Source of the DNA: Schizochytrium sp. CCTCC M209059
Taxonomy: Eukaryota; Sar; Bigyra; Thraustochytrida; Thraustochytriidae
Direction: 5' to 3'
Length of the DNA: 64,000 bases
Assembly (NCBI GenBank): GCA_000818945.1
Contig: KN805428.1
Location: forward strand, 149,181-213,180
Part shown: positions 10,501 through 20,012 of the stretch, in pieces
Layout of the letters: each line of letters starts with the position of its first letter
How positions within the stretch are numbered: position 1 is the stretch's first letter
Program-made: the position numbers and the translations under genes
Notes under the pieces: generated by a model
Database searches by the model: none
Seen by the model: only the letters and a program-made list of their open reading frames with translations
Told to the model about the DNA's origin: nothing

Positions 10501-11178
10501 GATGTTGCGGAGCTCCTTGGAGAGAGCCTCGTTTTCGACGCGGGATCGTTCGATTCGCTTACCGACTGCATTGTCCATCTGCTCTACCTTGCGGATGGAC
10601 TCGTCAAGGTCAACTTGGAGACCGTCAAGATTGTCAAGAAGAAAGTCGAGTTCGTCCACTTCAAGATTTTGGGAACAGATGCCATCGACAAAGCTAAGAG
10701 CATCAAAGTCTGGAACCACAAAGGTCGTGAGACCAAACGTATCGGGGGCGTCAGACCGAAGCTCGTCTCCAGACGCTTGGCCTGGTATGGCAGTCCTCCT
10801 ATGGATTCCTCGTTGCGTCGCACGCTGGCGATTCAGTTTGCCATTGTCATCATCGTCGTCATCGTCCTCCTCCTCCTCCTCATCGTCATCGTCCTCCTCC
10901 TCATCGTCGTCGTCTTCATCTTCGTCATCATCGTCATCATCGTCATCATCGTCTTCATCGTCGTCGTCCTCGTCGTCCTCGTCTTCGGCGTCGTCCTCGT
11001 TGTCGTCGTTCTCGCGGTTGTTGTCGATGTTGATGTCGTCTTCGTGGTCGTCAACCTCAACTTCTTTGTCACTAGCCTTGGGGGGTCTGCCTTCCTCTTC
11101 CTTGCCAGGCGGGCGGTGCCCTGCCAGAGGAGCGCGGGCCCCGTTGCGAGCCTGCTGTCTGAGTGCGGCGTCCGCCAT
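7588..11178 (-). CDS. SEC10: Exocyst complex component Sec10/EXOC5-like
   Basis: I take the start at the first true ATG (11178), giving about 1196 residues. That is longer than the ~700 residues of animal EXOC5. The extra length comes from an acidic N-terminal tract (about residues 40-112, almost all Asp/Glu), a polyGln insert (about residue 510, encoded at 9618-9673) and other low-complexity loops. The segment from about residue 165 to 310 aligns by eye with the Sec10 N-terminal coiled coil: a heptad helix, then GSRLEHLDRVKSRAAHAQQL followed by MYFAEF, equivalent to the 'QLEGVNTPRQRAVEAQKLMKYFNEF' region of EXOC5. The remaining helical C-terminal domain extends to the stop. Sec10 bridges Sec15 to the other exocyst subunits and tethers secretory vesicles at the plasma membrane. 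The Rab8/Sec4-type GTPase that normally recruits exocyst through Sec15 lies 6 kb away. The family call is strong; the effect of the acidic tail is unknown. Confidence 0.85.
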   Translation of the reverse strand: MADAALRQQARNGARAPLAGHRPPGKEEEGRPPKASDKEVEVDDHEDDINIDNNRENDDNEDDAEDEDDEDDDDEDDDDDDDDDDEDEDDDDEEEDDDDEEEEEDDDDDDDNGKLNRQRATQRGIHRRTAIPGQASGDELRSDAPDTFGLTTFVVPDFDALSFVDGICSQNLEVDELDFLLDNLDGLQVDLDESIRKVEQMDNAVGKRIERSRVENEALSKELRNIAQEQTRVQEKVARQFRTLERKFGRASESAIGIGSRLEHLDRVKSRAAHAQQLLMYFAEFAHEPQITSPLFTDFPRTLTDAAPYIHDLEDITLDLTVPGLERGVKQVAEMSGRVLTGLLDEFDRAATDGDMLKMRKCADAILENFRHKQGPENLFQRFIYHSLNPLLAARERSIGFRNSALRDNLAHLFTQIRSVVRTTHVAVAKVFPRHMHEIFALLVTRLFNDSVFGLQPTLQDFLFPKHRGGELAHNEFLQILFTAHKETEILVQELVRGLRASQQQQQQQRQQQRQQQQQQALAQSGNPTHDAAAHDSRRHSNENAASFISDASLQQKLKFDVEIIHKQVSVVFEPFTAQYADREEKLFSQRISKRLFAIMPFDFVRVVIPDLEPPPGVSRPQRAPPQPIQGAQVSSSTRAASSSGASGQAEFGETDEAALRAMYEEDATSALRRLFRHVRSLDKDFDEASIVVDTLDVQENWQEDLLEVDVAALAKATDDGRSWRLGDIEDIIAGIPPPLREESFEGVLTELRGVPGQAIRWAYEAHKRCVDLLGPRHEDGDESGSSWSSPLSPAQHGQQQEQQGSAGARLAVESVVLAVANDNREFYEAAQRLFQSLCERFFEATLIPLLQTVHSTIASPATFREADGSSMLKALAEEMDLFDDHEQAYVVGASRVVHRLQVLPALATANASIKSTIAAVSQKPKRRRSVAQASETDEEPSLEPPLRALDLYLVTSQSAEEMLEQILLYWRDVVYPSLSKSPNAVSVCQAFLNNRLSLCESILADGLDALLNHACVQAQACALTLWEKTDYAPKEGAEVRFDRTTRWCLACVEVLGVYVDRISRLSNLEARRIGLVRLSYLGRDVLLGTLRRAKVSVNGSFTLVQDIGTLGKVFTNNPFCSEIPDVVETWDELRLISQLFIVQPSNLHELISDREGGLSLVRPRLLYECISRRSDFRTSYGAKAAWVKTLFAKAS
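9618..9673 (-). repeat. CAG/CAA repeat encoding polyGln in Sec10
   Basis: An imperfect (CAG/CAA)n tract, on the coding strand, encodes a Gln/Arg-Gln run inside the Sec10-like protein. It probably forms a flexible loop and is likely length-polymorphic. Confidence 0.7.
10850..11030 (-). repeat. GAT/GAC/GAA repeat encoding acidic tract in Sec10
   Basis: A long imperfect trinucleotide tract encodes an almost uninterrupted Asp/Glu stretch of about 70 residues near the Sec10 N-terminus. This compositional oddity is not part of the Sec10 family fold. Confidence 0.75.
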
Positions 11179-13111
11179 GGCCGCCACGTGGTGGAGAGAG
11201 AATTAATTGCGCGCAGCTGCAAGTTGTTTGTCGCGTCGTATCTTTAGATGGTCAGTCTCAGGTCCTGAAACACCAACAACCAACTGCAGCAGCTTGATCG
11301 CCACCAAGTTGTACCTTGAGAATCCAGTGCCAGAGACAGAGAGAGGCGGATCCAACTCGCTTCGTCCCTGCACGAGGAGGCAAGTATGTTGTTTGAGGCA
11401 ACGAAAGCGATGCAACAACATAAATTCGCAGATTCCTTGGAGCATCAACGAATGTCACGTAAAGGAACAGCTACGAGAATGCTTTCTTGACTTTTTGACG
11501 AAAATATCGTCCGGGGGATTCTCGATTGACTACAGGGAACAGCAGAAGGAGATGGAGGAAAGAATTCGAGCTCATCTATGACAGGAGTGACGATGAACGA
11601 CAGCCTTGAGAATCTTTTAACGTTGGCCATGTCATTAGAATGCGAGAGAACAGCCAGCTGTAACACTCTTCTTTCTTTTATTTTACGTCTTTGCGCACGT
11701 ATGTCAGGCCACTCAAGAATCGTGCTTGACTTCCATTTTGAAAAAAAAACATCGTGGGTCAACTTTTTTCTCACGAAAGAATGTCGACGCAAGTCTTTGC
11801 ATGCATGATCTTGGCAAACTTTTCGATGAAACTTCGCTGAGCTCACAAAATTTTGCTCGAAAGGGTATTGCGAAGCGAACTCATCATATCAAAGAACGAT
11901 GCTGTCACTACACCACGTTGTGGGAGCTGCGATCGCTGTTACTTTTTATATCTGCTGTGGCGTCAAGACATCATCTCGCGGCATTGCGTGTTCCAAGCTT
12001 AGAGTGTATTCGCGAAGCGCGCGATTATTTATCAATCTATATTCAAAACCGTGCCACATAACAAAGTGATCATAGTGTTGGGGTATAGCCTGCTTGTGAA
12101 GCGGGAAAACGAACGTGCTGTTCAAAGCTTGATCGTTAAAGCCTCCAAAGCAGCTTGAACGTTGCGTTGTCACAAGCAAAGCAAAGCGACGCAAAGCAAA
12201 GCGAGGCAATGCAACGCAACGCAACACAAATCGGCACTTGCTTTTGCATACTAACCGTGCGCCATGTCTTCCACCCATCGAAGACCAGCTTCTCTTTTCG
12301 CACACGCTACTACTACTACTACTAGGCCCTACTACTACTACTACTACTACTACTACTAGTCGTGTACGCAAAGTCTTCAGCCGTGGCGCCTCGACAGTTC
12401 AAGTTGGTCGCATGAGCGTTCGCCCACTTGTTTGACAGGCTCCAGGTTCGCAGGCAGAGAAGGTGTTGCAGCGCGCCCCGGGGACGTGTGCTCTATCTAT
12501 CGCCTCCTTCGGTGTCGCCCTCTCTCGATGACGTGGTCCGAGCCCCAGCTAGCCCCGCTCGCACTTTTTTGGTGTGGCCATGGCCATGGTGGCTGTCTGT
12601 CAGTGTGTCTCGCGGCACCGTTTCGCTCCTCTTCTGCAGCGCCGTGCTATGCCTTGCCTTGCCTTGCCTTGCCCTGCCGTGCCCTGGCGCGGCCGCCTAG
12701 CGAGCGCCTGCGAGCATGAGCACTCCGGGTCGCCTCACTCACAGTCAGCCAAGCCAGTCTCTCTGTGCCTGCCTCTCCGTGCCTGCCTGCCTGCCTGCCT
12801 TCACAGGCTGCGCGCTGCACTGCACGCATGGTCACGTGCGGGCGATCGAAAGTCCCGGCTCGCCGCGGCAAGTAGGCCAAAACGTCTCCCCCAAGTCGCG
12901 AAAGGCAAGGAGCGCGCAGCAGCAAACAGCAAACAGCCACGATCGCCTTCCTCGAGCGGGAAGGCCGCGGGGAGGCGCGACTCGGCGCGGCGCGGCGCGG
13001 CGGGGCAGGGCCCGCAGAGCCCGAGGCCGAGGCCCGCCCTCGCGAGGAGAAGGGAGGGAGGACCCGTCGAGGACGCCAGGTCCGCGCGAGGCGAACGAGG
13101 CGAGAGGGAGC
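11179..13111. other. Divergent intergenic region with pentamer repeats
   Basis: The region lies between the Sec10-like gene (leftward) and the ZIP gene (rightward). It holds GCAAA/GCAAC pentamer repeats (about 12175-12232), a TAC trinucleotide array (12307-12358), a CCTTG pentamer array (about 12649-12675) and a GCCT array (about 12782-12802). The reading frame stays open upstream of the ZIP start but encodes only low-complexity Arg/Ala-rich sequence. No gene is supported. Confidence 0.5.
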
Positions 13112-14803
13112 ATGGCGGGAAGGACGCTTCGCGTGTGTGCTCTCGCGGCCGCAGCCGTCCTCGCGGCGCAGCAGTCAAGGGCAGAGGCGACGACTTCGAC
13201 GGCGGCTGCAAGAGTCTTGGCCTCGTGCGCGGTGAACGCGTCCGAGGCGCCGATAGAAGTCGCGAGCGCGGAGCAGCTGAGTGCACTGTGCTCTGCAGCT
13301 TGCGAGCTGCAGCTCGACGACGAGCAAGAGGCGGGGGAGGCAGACGAGGCAGGCGGGGAGGACCAAGACACAAACCGAGAGGACAATGTTCCCCTGGCGT
13401 TTGGCCTGGTGATCGCCGCAGGATCGTCCACTTCGGTCGGGGCTGCCTTTGTCTTTTGCGATGGGGTGGTGACGCGAGCAAACCGCTTTGTACTCGCTGG
13501 GTCCCTTGGTTTCTCTGCTGGCGTCATGCTGTACGTTTCGCTCGTTGAAATTTTTGTAAAGGCCGTGGACGAGTTTGTGGCGTGCGAGTGCCTTTGGGAG
13601 CACGAGAACCCGCTGGCGCCTGCGCGTATCATGACGACCATTGTCTTTTTCCTCGGGCTCTTGTTTTTTCTTTGCCTTGACGCAGGCATTCACCACATTC
13701 AACATCTCAGTTCTCTCAGGAGCGCCAAGGGTGACAAGGGCGACCATGTAGAAAGCTCGAGCACGTCCACGAGCACGGGCATCGCGCGTCCAACGAACAC
13801 CTGGCGCAGCGGATCGTCGCCTGGCCGCACTGAGATGGCGAGCAACGACGACGCCAAAGAATGCCCGTCCCCCTCGCCTGCAAGCGGCGGGACCCGAGTA
13901 AATGATGACTCGGAACTCGTGGAGCTTGCAATCATGGATGCGGCGCCATCATGCCCCGAGGGCAATCCTGAACAAGCTGACTTGGAGTTGGCCGAACGCC
14001 ACAAGCAGATGCGGGCCGCAGCGCCTCCAAGCGTTCGCTTCACATCGATGAACGAGGATGACAGCGGAGATGTCTCCATTGAGCAAGCAGCCCGCATTGG
14101 ACTTGAGCGTTTCGGGGCATCCGATGAGGTCATGATTGAAAATAATGCCGTGTCCGATTGTGAGCATAGTACGCAGCAAGCAACGGAAGAGAATGCGCCA
14201 AAGCGAAATGCGGAGAGTCTTCGGCGGCGACGACGCGAGCTTGAAGAACTTGCCCGTGAGCATTGCAGCCACGGCCACGGGCATGGACAGAATCGTGGGC
14301 ATGAACATGGGGATCATGCCGTAGCTCACGATGAGCACGACGAGGAAAAATTGCGAAGCATGGGACTAATGACGGCAATTGCAATTGGACTGCACAACTT
14401 TCCCGAGGGCCTTGCAACCTTTGTGGCTACTTTGGCAGACCCAACAGTCGGTGTGGGCCTAGCTGTTGCAATTGCTGTTCATAACATTCCCGAAGGTCTC
14501 TGCGTGAGCATTCCCATTTATTACTCAACAGGAAATCGCGTGCGCGGCTTTCTTCTCGCAACGATTTCTGGATTTGCAGAGATTGTCGGAGCCTTTTTGG
14601 GCTGGGTAGCTTTGGCGAGCACTTTTTCAAGCGAGGCTTATGCGTCTCTTTTTGCGCTCGTGTCGGGCATGATGGTCGCCATCGTCATGAAGGAGCTCAT
14701 CCCAACTGCGCACCGCTACGATCCGCAGGATCGAATCACGACCGTGACCATTTTTATGGGCATGGCCATTATGGCAGTATCTCTCTGCCTGTTTTTGCTC
14801 TGA
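13112..14803 (+). CDS. ZIP-family (ZupT-like) zinc/metal transporter
   Basis: I start at the ATG at 13112 because it is followed by a classic signal peptide (MAGRTLRVCALAAAAVLAAQ). The in-frame sequence upstream is low-complexity. The protein is about 563 residues. The first TM block is at about 95-195 and starts after an acidic stretch. A long variable cytosolic loop (about 200-410) ends in a His-rich segment (HCSHGHGHGQ..., 384-409), the typical ZIP metal-sensing loop. The second TM block (about 415-563) carries the two metal-site motifs HNFPEG (428-433) and HNIPEG (457-462). The pattern HNFPEGLATFVA plus HNIPEGLCVSIPIY closely resembles bacterial ZupT and eukaryotic members of that subfamily. 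ZIPs move Zn, Fe or Mn into the cytosol. The signal peptide allows plasma-membrane or endomembrane placement. Substrate specificity cannot be told from sequence. Confidence 0.9.
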   Translation: MAGRTLRVCALAAAAVLAAQQSRAEATTSTAAARVLASCAVNASEAPIEVASAEQLSALCSAACELQLDDEQEAGEADEAGGEDQDTNREDNVPLAFGLVIAAGSSTSVGAAFVFCDGVVTRANRFVLAGSLGFSAGVMLYVSLVEIFVKAVDEFVACECLWEHENPLAPARIMTTIVFFLGLLFFLCLDAGIHHIQHLSSLRSAKGDKGDHVESSSTSTSTGIARPTNTWRSGSSPGRTEMASNDDAKECPSPSPASGGTRVNDDSELVELAIMDAAPSCPEGNPEQADLELAERHKQMRAAAPPSVRFTSMNEDDSGDVSIEQAARIGLERFGASDEVMIENNAVSDCEHSTQQATEENAPKRNAESLRRRRRELEELAREHCSHGHGHGQNRGHEHGDHAVAHDEHDEEKLRSMGLMTAIAIGLHNFPEGLATFVATLADPTVGVGLAVAIAVHNIPEGLCVSIPIYYSTGNRVRGFLLATISGFAEIVGAFLGWVALASTFSSEAYASLFALVSGMMVAIVMKELIPTAHRYDPQDRITTVTIFMGMAIMAVSLCLFLL

Positions 14804-17291
14804 GCGCACGGTGTGCATTGGCTACCTTTTCTTAATCTCTTTTCACAGGTAGGTAAACACGCGCGCGCTGCGGCCGTTCCCATCAAAACATAGTTTCGAA
14901 AAGTTAGACATTTTGGCGCTCGATCTGAATGACCCAACCAACGCACAGTCAATCGAGATTTTGCGGTGTTGAATTTTGCATTTCACGAGCGAAAATGCCT
15001 TGATCGAATGCAAAAGTGAACGTAGCCATCGGTTTCATCTTGCAATTACATTTAGAAAAAGGGATGGATGACCTAATCGCACGGGTTAGCTCACGTGGGT
15101 AGCTGCAGCTCGTTTAGTAAGTCAGTGTGGCATCCAAATCTACAAAATACGAGCCGTCAGTGGCCCCCGCCAATTGGCATTAAAGTCTTCGCTCTGGTTG
15201 TCCATTCTGCGCGTGCGCAATCCAAGCATGGTCCGCGTGAAAAGAAAGAAAGCTTCAGAGATCAGCCAGCCAAAGTAAGATAGGCGGCTTCTATGGCAAG
15301 ATAGGCCTTGTATGTCTGTCTGGTGGTGTGGCTGGGAAGGATTGCATCCGTCACCTCTGCGGGTTTATTTTTATATATAAAGCGGGCTTTAATTCGCGCA
15401 GAACTGCAGAGGGAGTAGAGGGCCCGCACTATATTACCCTTCGGAATCCCCCCCCGTCGCGGACCGGGGGCGGTCAGTTTCTTTCCCTTGGGGACCACTG
15501 TAATATTTCGCGACTCAGGGTTCGCAGTGCTGTTCACTGTGCGTGGACCTCTGGTCTTTTCGCAGAACCCTCCGCCGAGGAGGAGACCGTCTCCACAGCG
15601 GAAGGGCGCTGTGGCCTGCTCTGGGTGCGATGCGGCGCCAGAGGGAGGGGGGCAGAGGACGCGGCCACGTGGCGATACGTCCCCCGGCGCACTGACACCG
15701 ATGGATGGACCGATCGATCTGATCTGGCTGTCCCGACCGCCAGCATGGCAGCTTGCACGCGAAGCACGAGTCGCTGGCCTGGCCTGGTCTGGCCTGGCCT
15801 GGCCTGGCGTGGCCTGGCCTTGCGTGGGCGGCCTGGCTGGATCGAGGAGAGAGAGGATCGCGATTCTGGGCAGAATGATTGAGGATCGATCGATTGATCG
15901 ATCAGCGCCTCGTTGGCGCGGTGTAACGGCGCAGAAAACGTGCAGCGTGACCTCAGCAGCCGCGCTTCCTGGCGATGGTCGACTTTGTAGCCGGGATGCG
16001 CTCACTTGCGCCTGGCGCGCGGAGGGGCACACTGGGCACGTTGCGGCGGGCGAGGAAACTTCGAATGCGTAGAACAAAGAAAATCATTGGCAAGAATACA
16101 ACTCACCTCTTTATCGACTCGGGTTGTCAGCCAAAAGCAGGGAGGGGAAAACTCGACGAGCCGCAAGGAGGCAAGGCAAGGCAAGGCAAGGTGAGGCAAT
16201 GGAAAACAAAACAGAAGAAAAGAAAAAAAGAAAAGAAAAGAAGAAACAGCTGGCAGCATTAAAAGGGGAGAGAAAGAAGAAAATCGGAAAAAGCGGAAGC
16301 GAGTTGGACGTGAGGGAGGGCGGCGCGGAGATAGGCCGATGGTCAGTCAGTCAGATAGATAGACAGATAGACAGGCAGCGACCACGAGCGACTCTCAGTC
16401 TGTCTGTCTGTCAGTCAGTCAGACTCACAGCGACACAGCGAAGGCTGGCGCTTCTACAGTGCAAGCGGAGTCCGAGTCACAAAGGCGGAATAGACAGTGT
16501 GGACAGACGGGTAAAGGCGGCCGGTATCATAAGGCTAAGCACTGCTAGCGGCCAACTAGGCATTTAGGCAGGCAGGCAGGCGGAGAAAGAAAGAAAGAAA
16601 AAAAGGAAAAAAGAAAGAAAGAAAGAAAAAAAGAAGCAGACAGGCAGGTATTACCAGTAATAGTAGCAGGCAGACAGACAGAGAGACAGAGAGACAGACA
16701 GAGACGGCGAGCGAGAAGCAAAAGCTAGCAGCGAAGCAGCAACGCGCTCAGACTCGGGACCCGGAAGAGCACGCACGCACGCACGCACGCACGCACGCGC
16801 ACGCACGCACGCACGCACGTACGCACGCCGCCGCCGCCGCCGCCGCCGCCAGCCCGCTCGCGCGCAGGTCCGCCGCAGCGCGCAAGGCAGCCGCGCGGCC
16901 AAACCTCGCGCCCTCGCCCGCGTCAGCGACCGCGCTCCTTCTTCTTCTTTCTTTCCCTCTTTTTCTTTTCTTTCTTTTTCTCCGTCTCAGACAAGCAGAG
17001 TCTCTCCGCGCGAGCCGGTGCTCGTTTGCTTGTGCCACGGCAGCGCGCTCTGTACCCCGCGGAGACCAACCGCAGCCGGACGTCCCGGCGCACGCCAGCC
17101 TTCGAGCGACCGCTCCCGCGCCGCCTCCGCCTGCCCGCGTGCCTCGAGCGTGCGACAAACCAGGCGGCTCGTCAGCGTCCCTGACCAGGAACGCGAACTC
17201 TCTGTTCCTTTCCCTTCCCTCTCCTTTTCGCTTTCTTCGCTCGCCCCGCGTCATTTGTAGCGCGAGCCGACAGGCAAGCTAGCTAGGGACG
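14804..17291. other. Intergenic region upstream of Rab8-like gene
   Basis: No gene seen. It contains a TGGCC pentamer array (about 15772-15830), GATC clusters (about 15882-15905), AGGCA arrays (about 16168-16195 and 16563-16581), A/G-rich GAAA arrays (about 16585-16635) and an ACGC tetranucleotide array (about 16768-16827) running into CCG repeats (16827-16852). CT-rich sequence just before 17292 probably belongs to the 5' leader. Open frames here (for example 15262-16077, minus) are low-complexity and unconvincing. Confidence 0.5.
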
Positions 17292-18603
17292 ATGGCACTC
17301 AGCCGCAGCGCAGCCAATGCGAACTTTGACATCCAAATCAAGCTCCTCATGATCGGCGACAGTGGCGTCGGTAAGACCTGCCTTTTGCTTCGGTACGCCA
17401 ACGACTCCTTCAGCCCCACCTTCATCACCACCATCGGTATCGGTAAGTCCCCATCACCTTCAGATCGCGCTTCCTCGCTCGCTCGCTCGCTCGCTCGCTC
17501 GCAGTCCTTTTCTTTCTTGTTTGCTCCCCTTTTCTCGTCTCTCGGATTGTCTGCCTTTCTGCCTGCAGTCTTGCCTTTCTGCAGTCTTGCCTGCAATCTT
17601 GCCTCTTTCTCTTTGGCTCTCCGTGCGCCGCATGGACGGATTGGAAGAAAAGGCAAGAGGAAAGGAAAGGAAAAAGCAAACCCACCAGAAAGGAGAGGAC
17701 CTCGCGGATCAATTCTGCGCACGAATCATGAAGGATTTCGTCTAACGTGCTCTCTGTTTCTTTCTCTCTCATTCACTCCGATTTCGTCTCACAGATTTCA
17801 AGATCAAGACGATTGTGCTTGACGACAAGACAATCAAGCTTCAGATTTGGGTACGTTGTATTAGTTTATTTATTTTAGACAAGGGGAATGACGATGAGGA
17901 TGGGTTATTGCAGCATCCGTCAACGTCGCCGCTATCGACGCAATCGTCGTCAATGACGGGGATCCATCCTATCCGACGCTTAACAAAAGCAGTCTCCTCC
18001 TGAAAGAGCGTCCACAAGAGACTATGAACCCCAACAAACTGTCTTTTTGACTGATCGACTGACTGACTGACTGACTGACTGACTGACGTATGCATGATAT
18101 TTGTCCCGTTGCGGCTCGGTTCAACTCACTCACAATTATAATGAAACCCACAGGATACGGCTGGTCAGGAGCGCTTCCGCACCATCACGACGTCGTACTT
18201 CCGCGGAGCCCAGGGCATTCTGCTCGTCTACGATGTGACGGACAGAGGTTCCTTCGACAACATCGCGAACTGGATGGGCCAAATCTCAAATCACGCGGAG
18301 AGCAATATTAGCAAGGTGCTCATTGGCAACAAAGCTGACGTTGATCCATCGGAGCGCGTGGTCAGCACGGAGGAAGGCCGCAAGCTGGCGCAAGAGTTTG
18401 GCATTGATAACTTTTTCGAGGCCAGTGCCAAGCAGGACATCAACGTCAAGCAGGCCTTCGAGGCTGTCGCCAAGCACGTCAAGGACCGTCTCCTGCAGGA
18501 CGGCTCGAACAACAGGCCGCAGCGCCCTAACACGAACCAGAATCGTGGTATCGAGCTTCACGACGGCAAGTCGAGCGGCGGCGGCTGCGCCTGTGGCAAG
18601 TAA
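17292..18603 (+). CDS. RAB8: Rab8/Sec4-like small GTPase (three exons)
   Basis: The exons are 17292-17442, 17795-17850 and 18154-18603, giving about 218 residues. Both introns are GT-AG (gtaagt...acag and gtacgt...acag) and splicing restores the Rab core. The P-loop is GDSGVGKT. The switch I/effector region TFITTIGIDFKIKTI is Rab8-like, and the interswitch/switch II is LQIWDTAGQERFRTITTSYFRGAQG. NKAD and SAK base-recognition motifs are present. Rab8/Sec4 proteins drive post-Golgi vesicles to the plasma membrane and act through exocyst; the Sec10-like gene is 6 kb upstream. The C-terminus is unusual: it ends SGGGCACGK rather than in CC or CXC, so the prenylatable cysteines are followed by Gly-Lys. 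The family call is strong. Rab1 is the closest alternative, but the switch I sequence favours Rab8. A 140-bp near-identical copy of part of exon 3 lies inverted at 23668-23807. Confidence 0.92.
17443..17794 (+). other. Intron 1 of Rab8-like gene
   Basis: A 352-bp GT-AG intron in phase 1, splitting the Asp codon of the switch I GIDF motif. It contains a CTCG/GCTC array and TTGCC-type repeats. Removing it joins TTIGI to DFKIKT as in all Rab8 proteins. Confidence 0.9.
17851..18153 (+). other. Intron 2 of Rab8-like gene
   Basis: A 303-bp GT-AG intron in phase 0, between LQIW and DTAGQERF. It contains a GACT array (about 18056-18087). Splicing rejoins the invariant WDTAGQE motif. Confidence 0.9.
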
Positions 18604-19110
18604 TTGCGTTTCAGGGTTTCCCGGCAGGGTCTTGCTTGACCCGTCCTCTGTTGCGCGTCAACGTTTACGCTGGCTCGCTCGTTTCCGCAAGCCGAATCCT
18701 GTAGGTCCGCCGTTTCTTACCTGTCTTTGAGCCTTGGCCCATCGTCTGGAACGAAGCTGCCGATGAGGTCCTCTGTACCCGAGGCTTCTTCTCCTTGCGC
18801 CTTCCTGCTCCCCCCCCCAACTCTTCCCCGTTGATAGGAGCGGCCAAGTCGGTTCTCAGATTTTCCAGATCGCTTTGGCCTGGCCGTTTCTCTTTCCATC
18901 GCCGAAGCACTCTCTTACATTCCACTTTCGCTCACCGTTGGTACACGCGTTGACCGCCGGTGTCCGCAGCGGCGGCTCACTCATCATGCTTCCAAGAACT
19001 AAACACGTGCTGCCATCGATGTTGACGACATCGTTCTTTTTTTCCTCAACCTCTTAGCCAGCCTGTGCGTCCCTTTCATACTCGTTCCGAAAAGCCAAAG
19101 TTTGCTGTCA

Positions 19111-19160
<50 letters not shown>

Positions 19161-20012
19161 GTCATCGCAAGTGTCAACGACTCATAAGAATTCATAATAA
19201 AAAACGAATCAAGACAAGAAGCTTTGTAATGTGCACATTCGTTTGCTACCTTAACTCACTCACTCACAGTCACTCCGGATTCTCAAACATCTTGGTCAGG
19301 GTTTTTAACTAGTCTTCGCTATCGAACGAGCGGGCGAGTGAGCGCGCCAGCTGGTCTGCTTTAATCGTTCAAGAAGTAAAGTATCCCGCAAACATCGTCG
19401 CCGATGCGAAAGGGAATCCGATTGCTAGGGCCATTGCCATCGCCACAATCGTCATGGTCATCGCAAGCAGCTGCCCAGATAATCACCGAAAAAAAAAAAA
19501 GAAATTGATACCATCCTCCAAGCAAGACAAGAGACAATACAATGTGCATGTGCAATTTTTCCTTTGTTTTGTTTTTTTGGCCTTTCTGAATGGCAGCTCT
19601 CGCTTCAAAAAGCCAGCCAGCCAGCCAACAGAAAGAATTTCCCGTAATTATGGATGCGCAGGTCAATCTGACCCAAAGTTTGGCGTTCGTACTGTTTTTT
19701 TTTTTTTTTCTCGCTCCGACGACTGCGGGTGGGTAGTCAGGCCGCAATGAATGCGGAACAATAGTTATTGATAGATTGAAGACCGGATGGGGCCAGGGCC
19801 AGGCGCAACATGCCTTGAGGCAGCGCGTCCGCAACACTGCGTCTCCTCTTTTTCCTTTCCTTTTCCTTTTCCTTGTCTCTTTTTTCTTTCCTTTTTCTCC
19901 TTTCCAATCTCTGATGGTGACGATGTAGATGGTATAATGGCAACAGTAGAATTATCGTGACCGTCTCTGCCTTCTGCGCAAGAACAACAAGAACACGACA
20001 AGAACCCAAATT
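18604..20012. other. Convergent intergenic region with GCC array
   Basis: No gene seen between the Rab8-like stop and the stop of the 542-residue orphan protein. It contains a GCC trinucleotide array (about 19112-19158), an AATAAA at about 19196-19201 that is distant from either stop, a poly-A and a poly-T run (about 19490 and 19696), and a TTTCC-type pentamer array (about 19850-19880). Confidence 0.5.

Noticed and set aside
10351..11247. Plus-strand frame giving long Val/Ile/Leu-rich hydrophobic runs
   Set aside because: It is the antisense of the Asp/Glu repeat in Sec10. The apparent membrane segments are a translation artefact of the GAT/GAC tract.
12574..13548. Open frame of 324 codons overlapping the ZIP gene start
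   Set aside because: It overlaps the ZIP signal peptide and first TM in another frame, is Arg/Gly/Ala-rich and has no domain. It is an effect of GC-rich composition.
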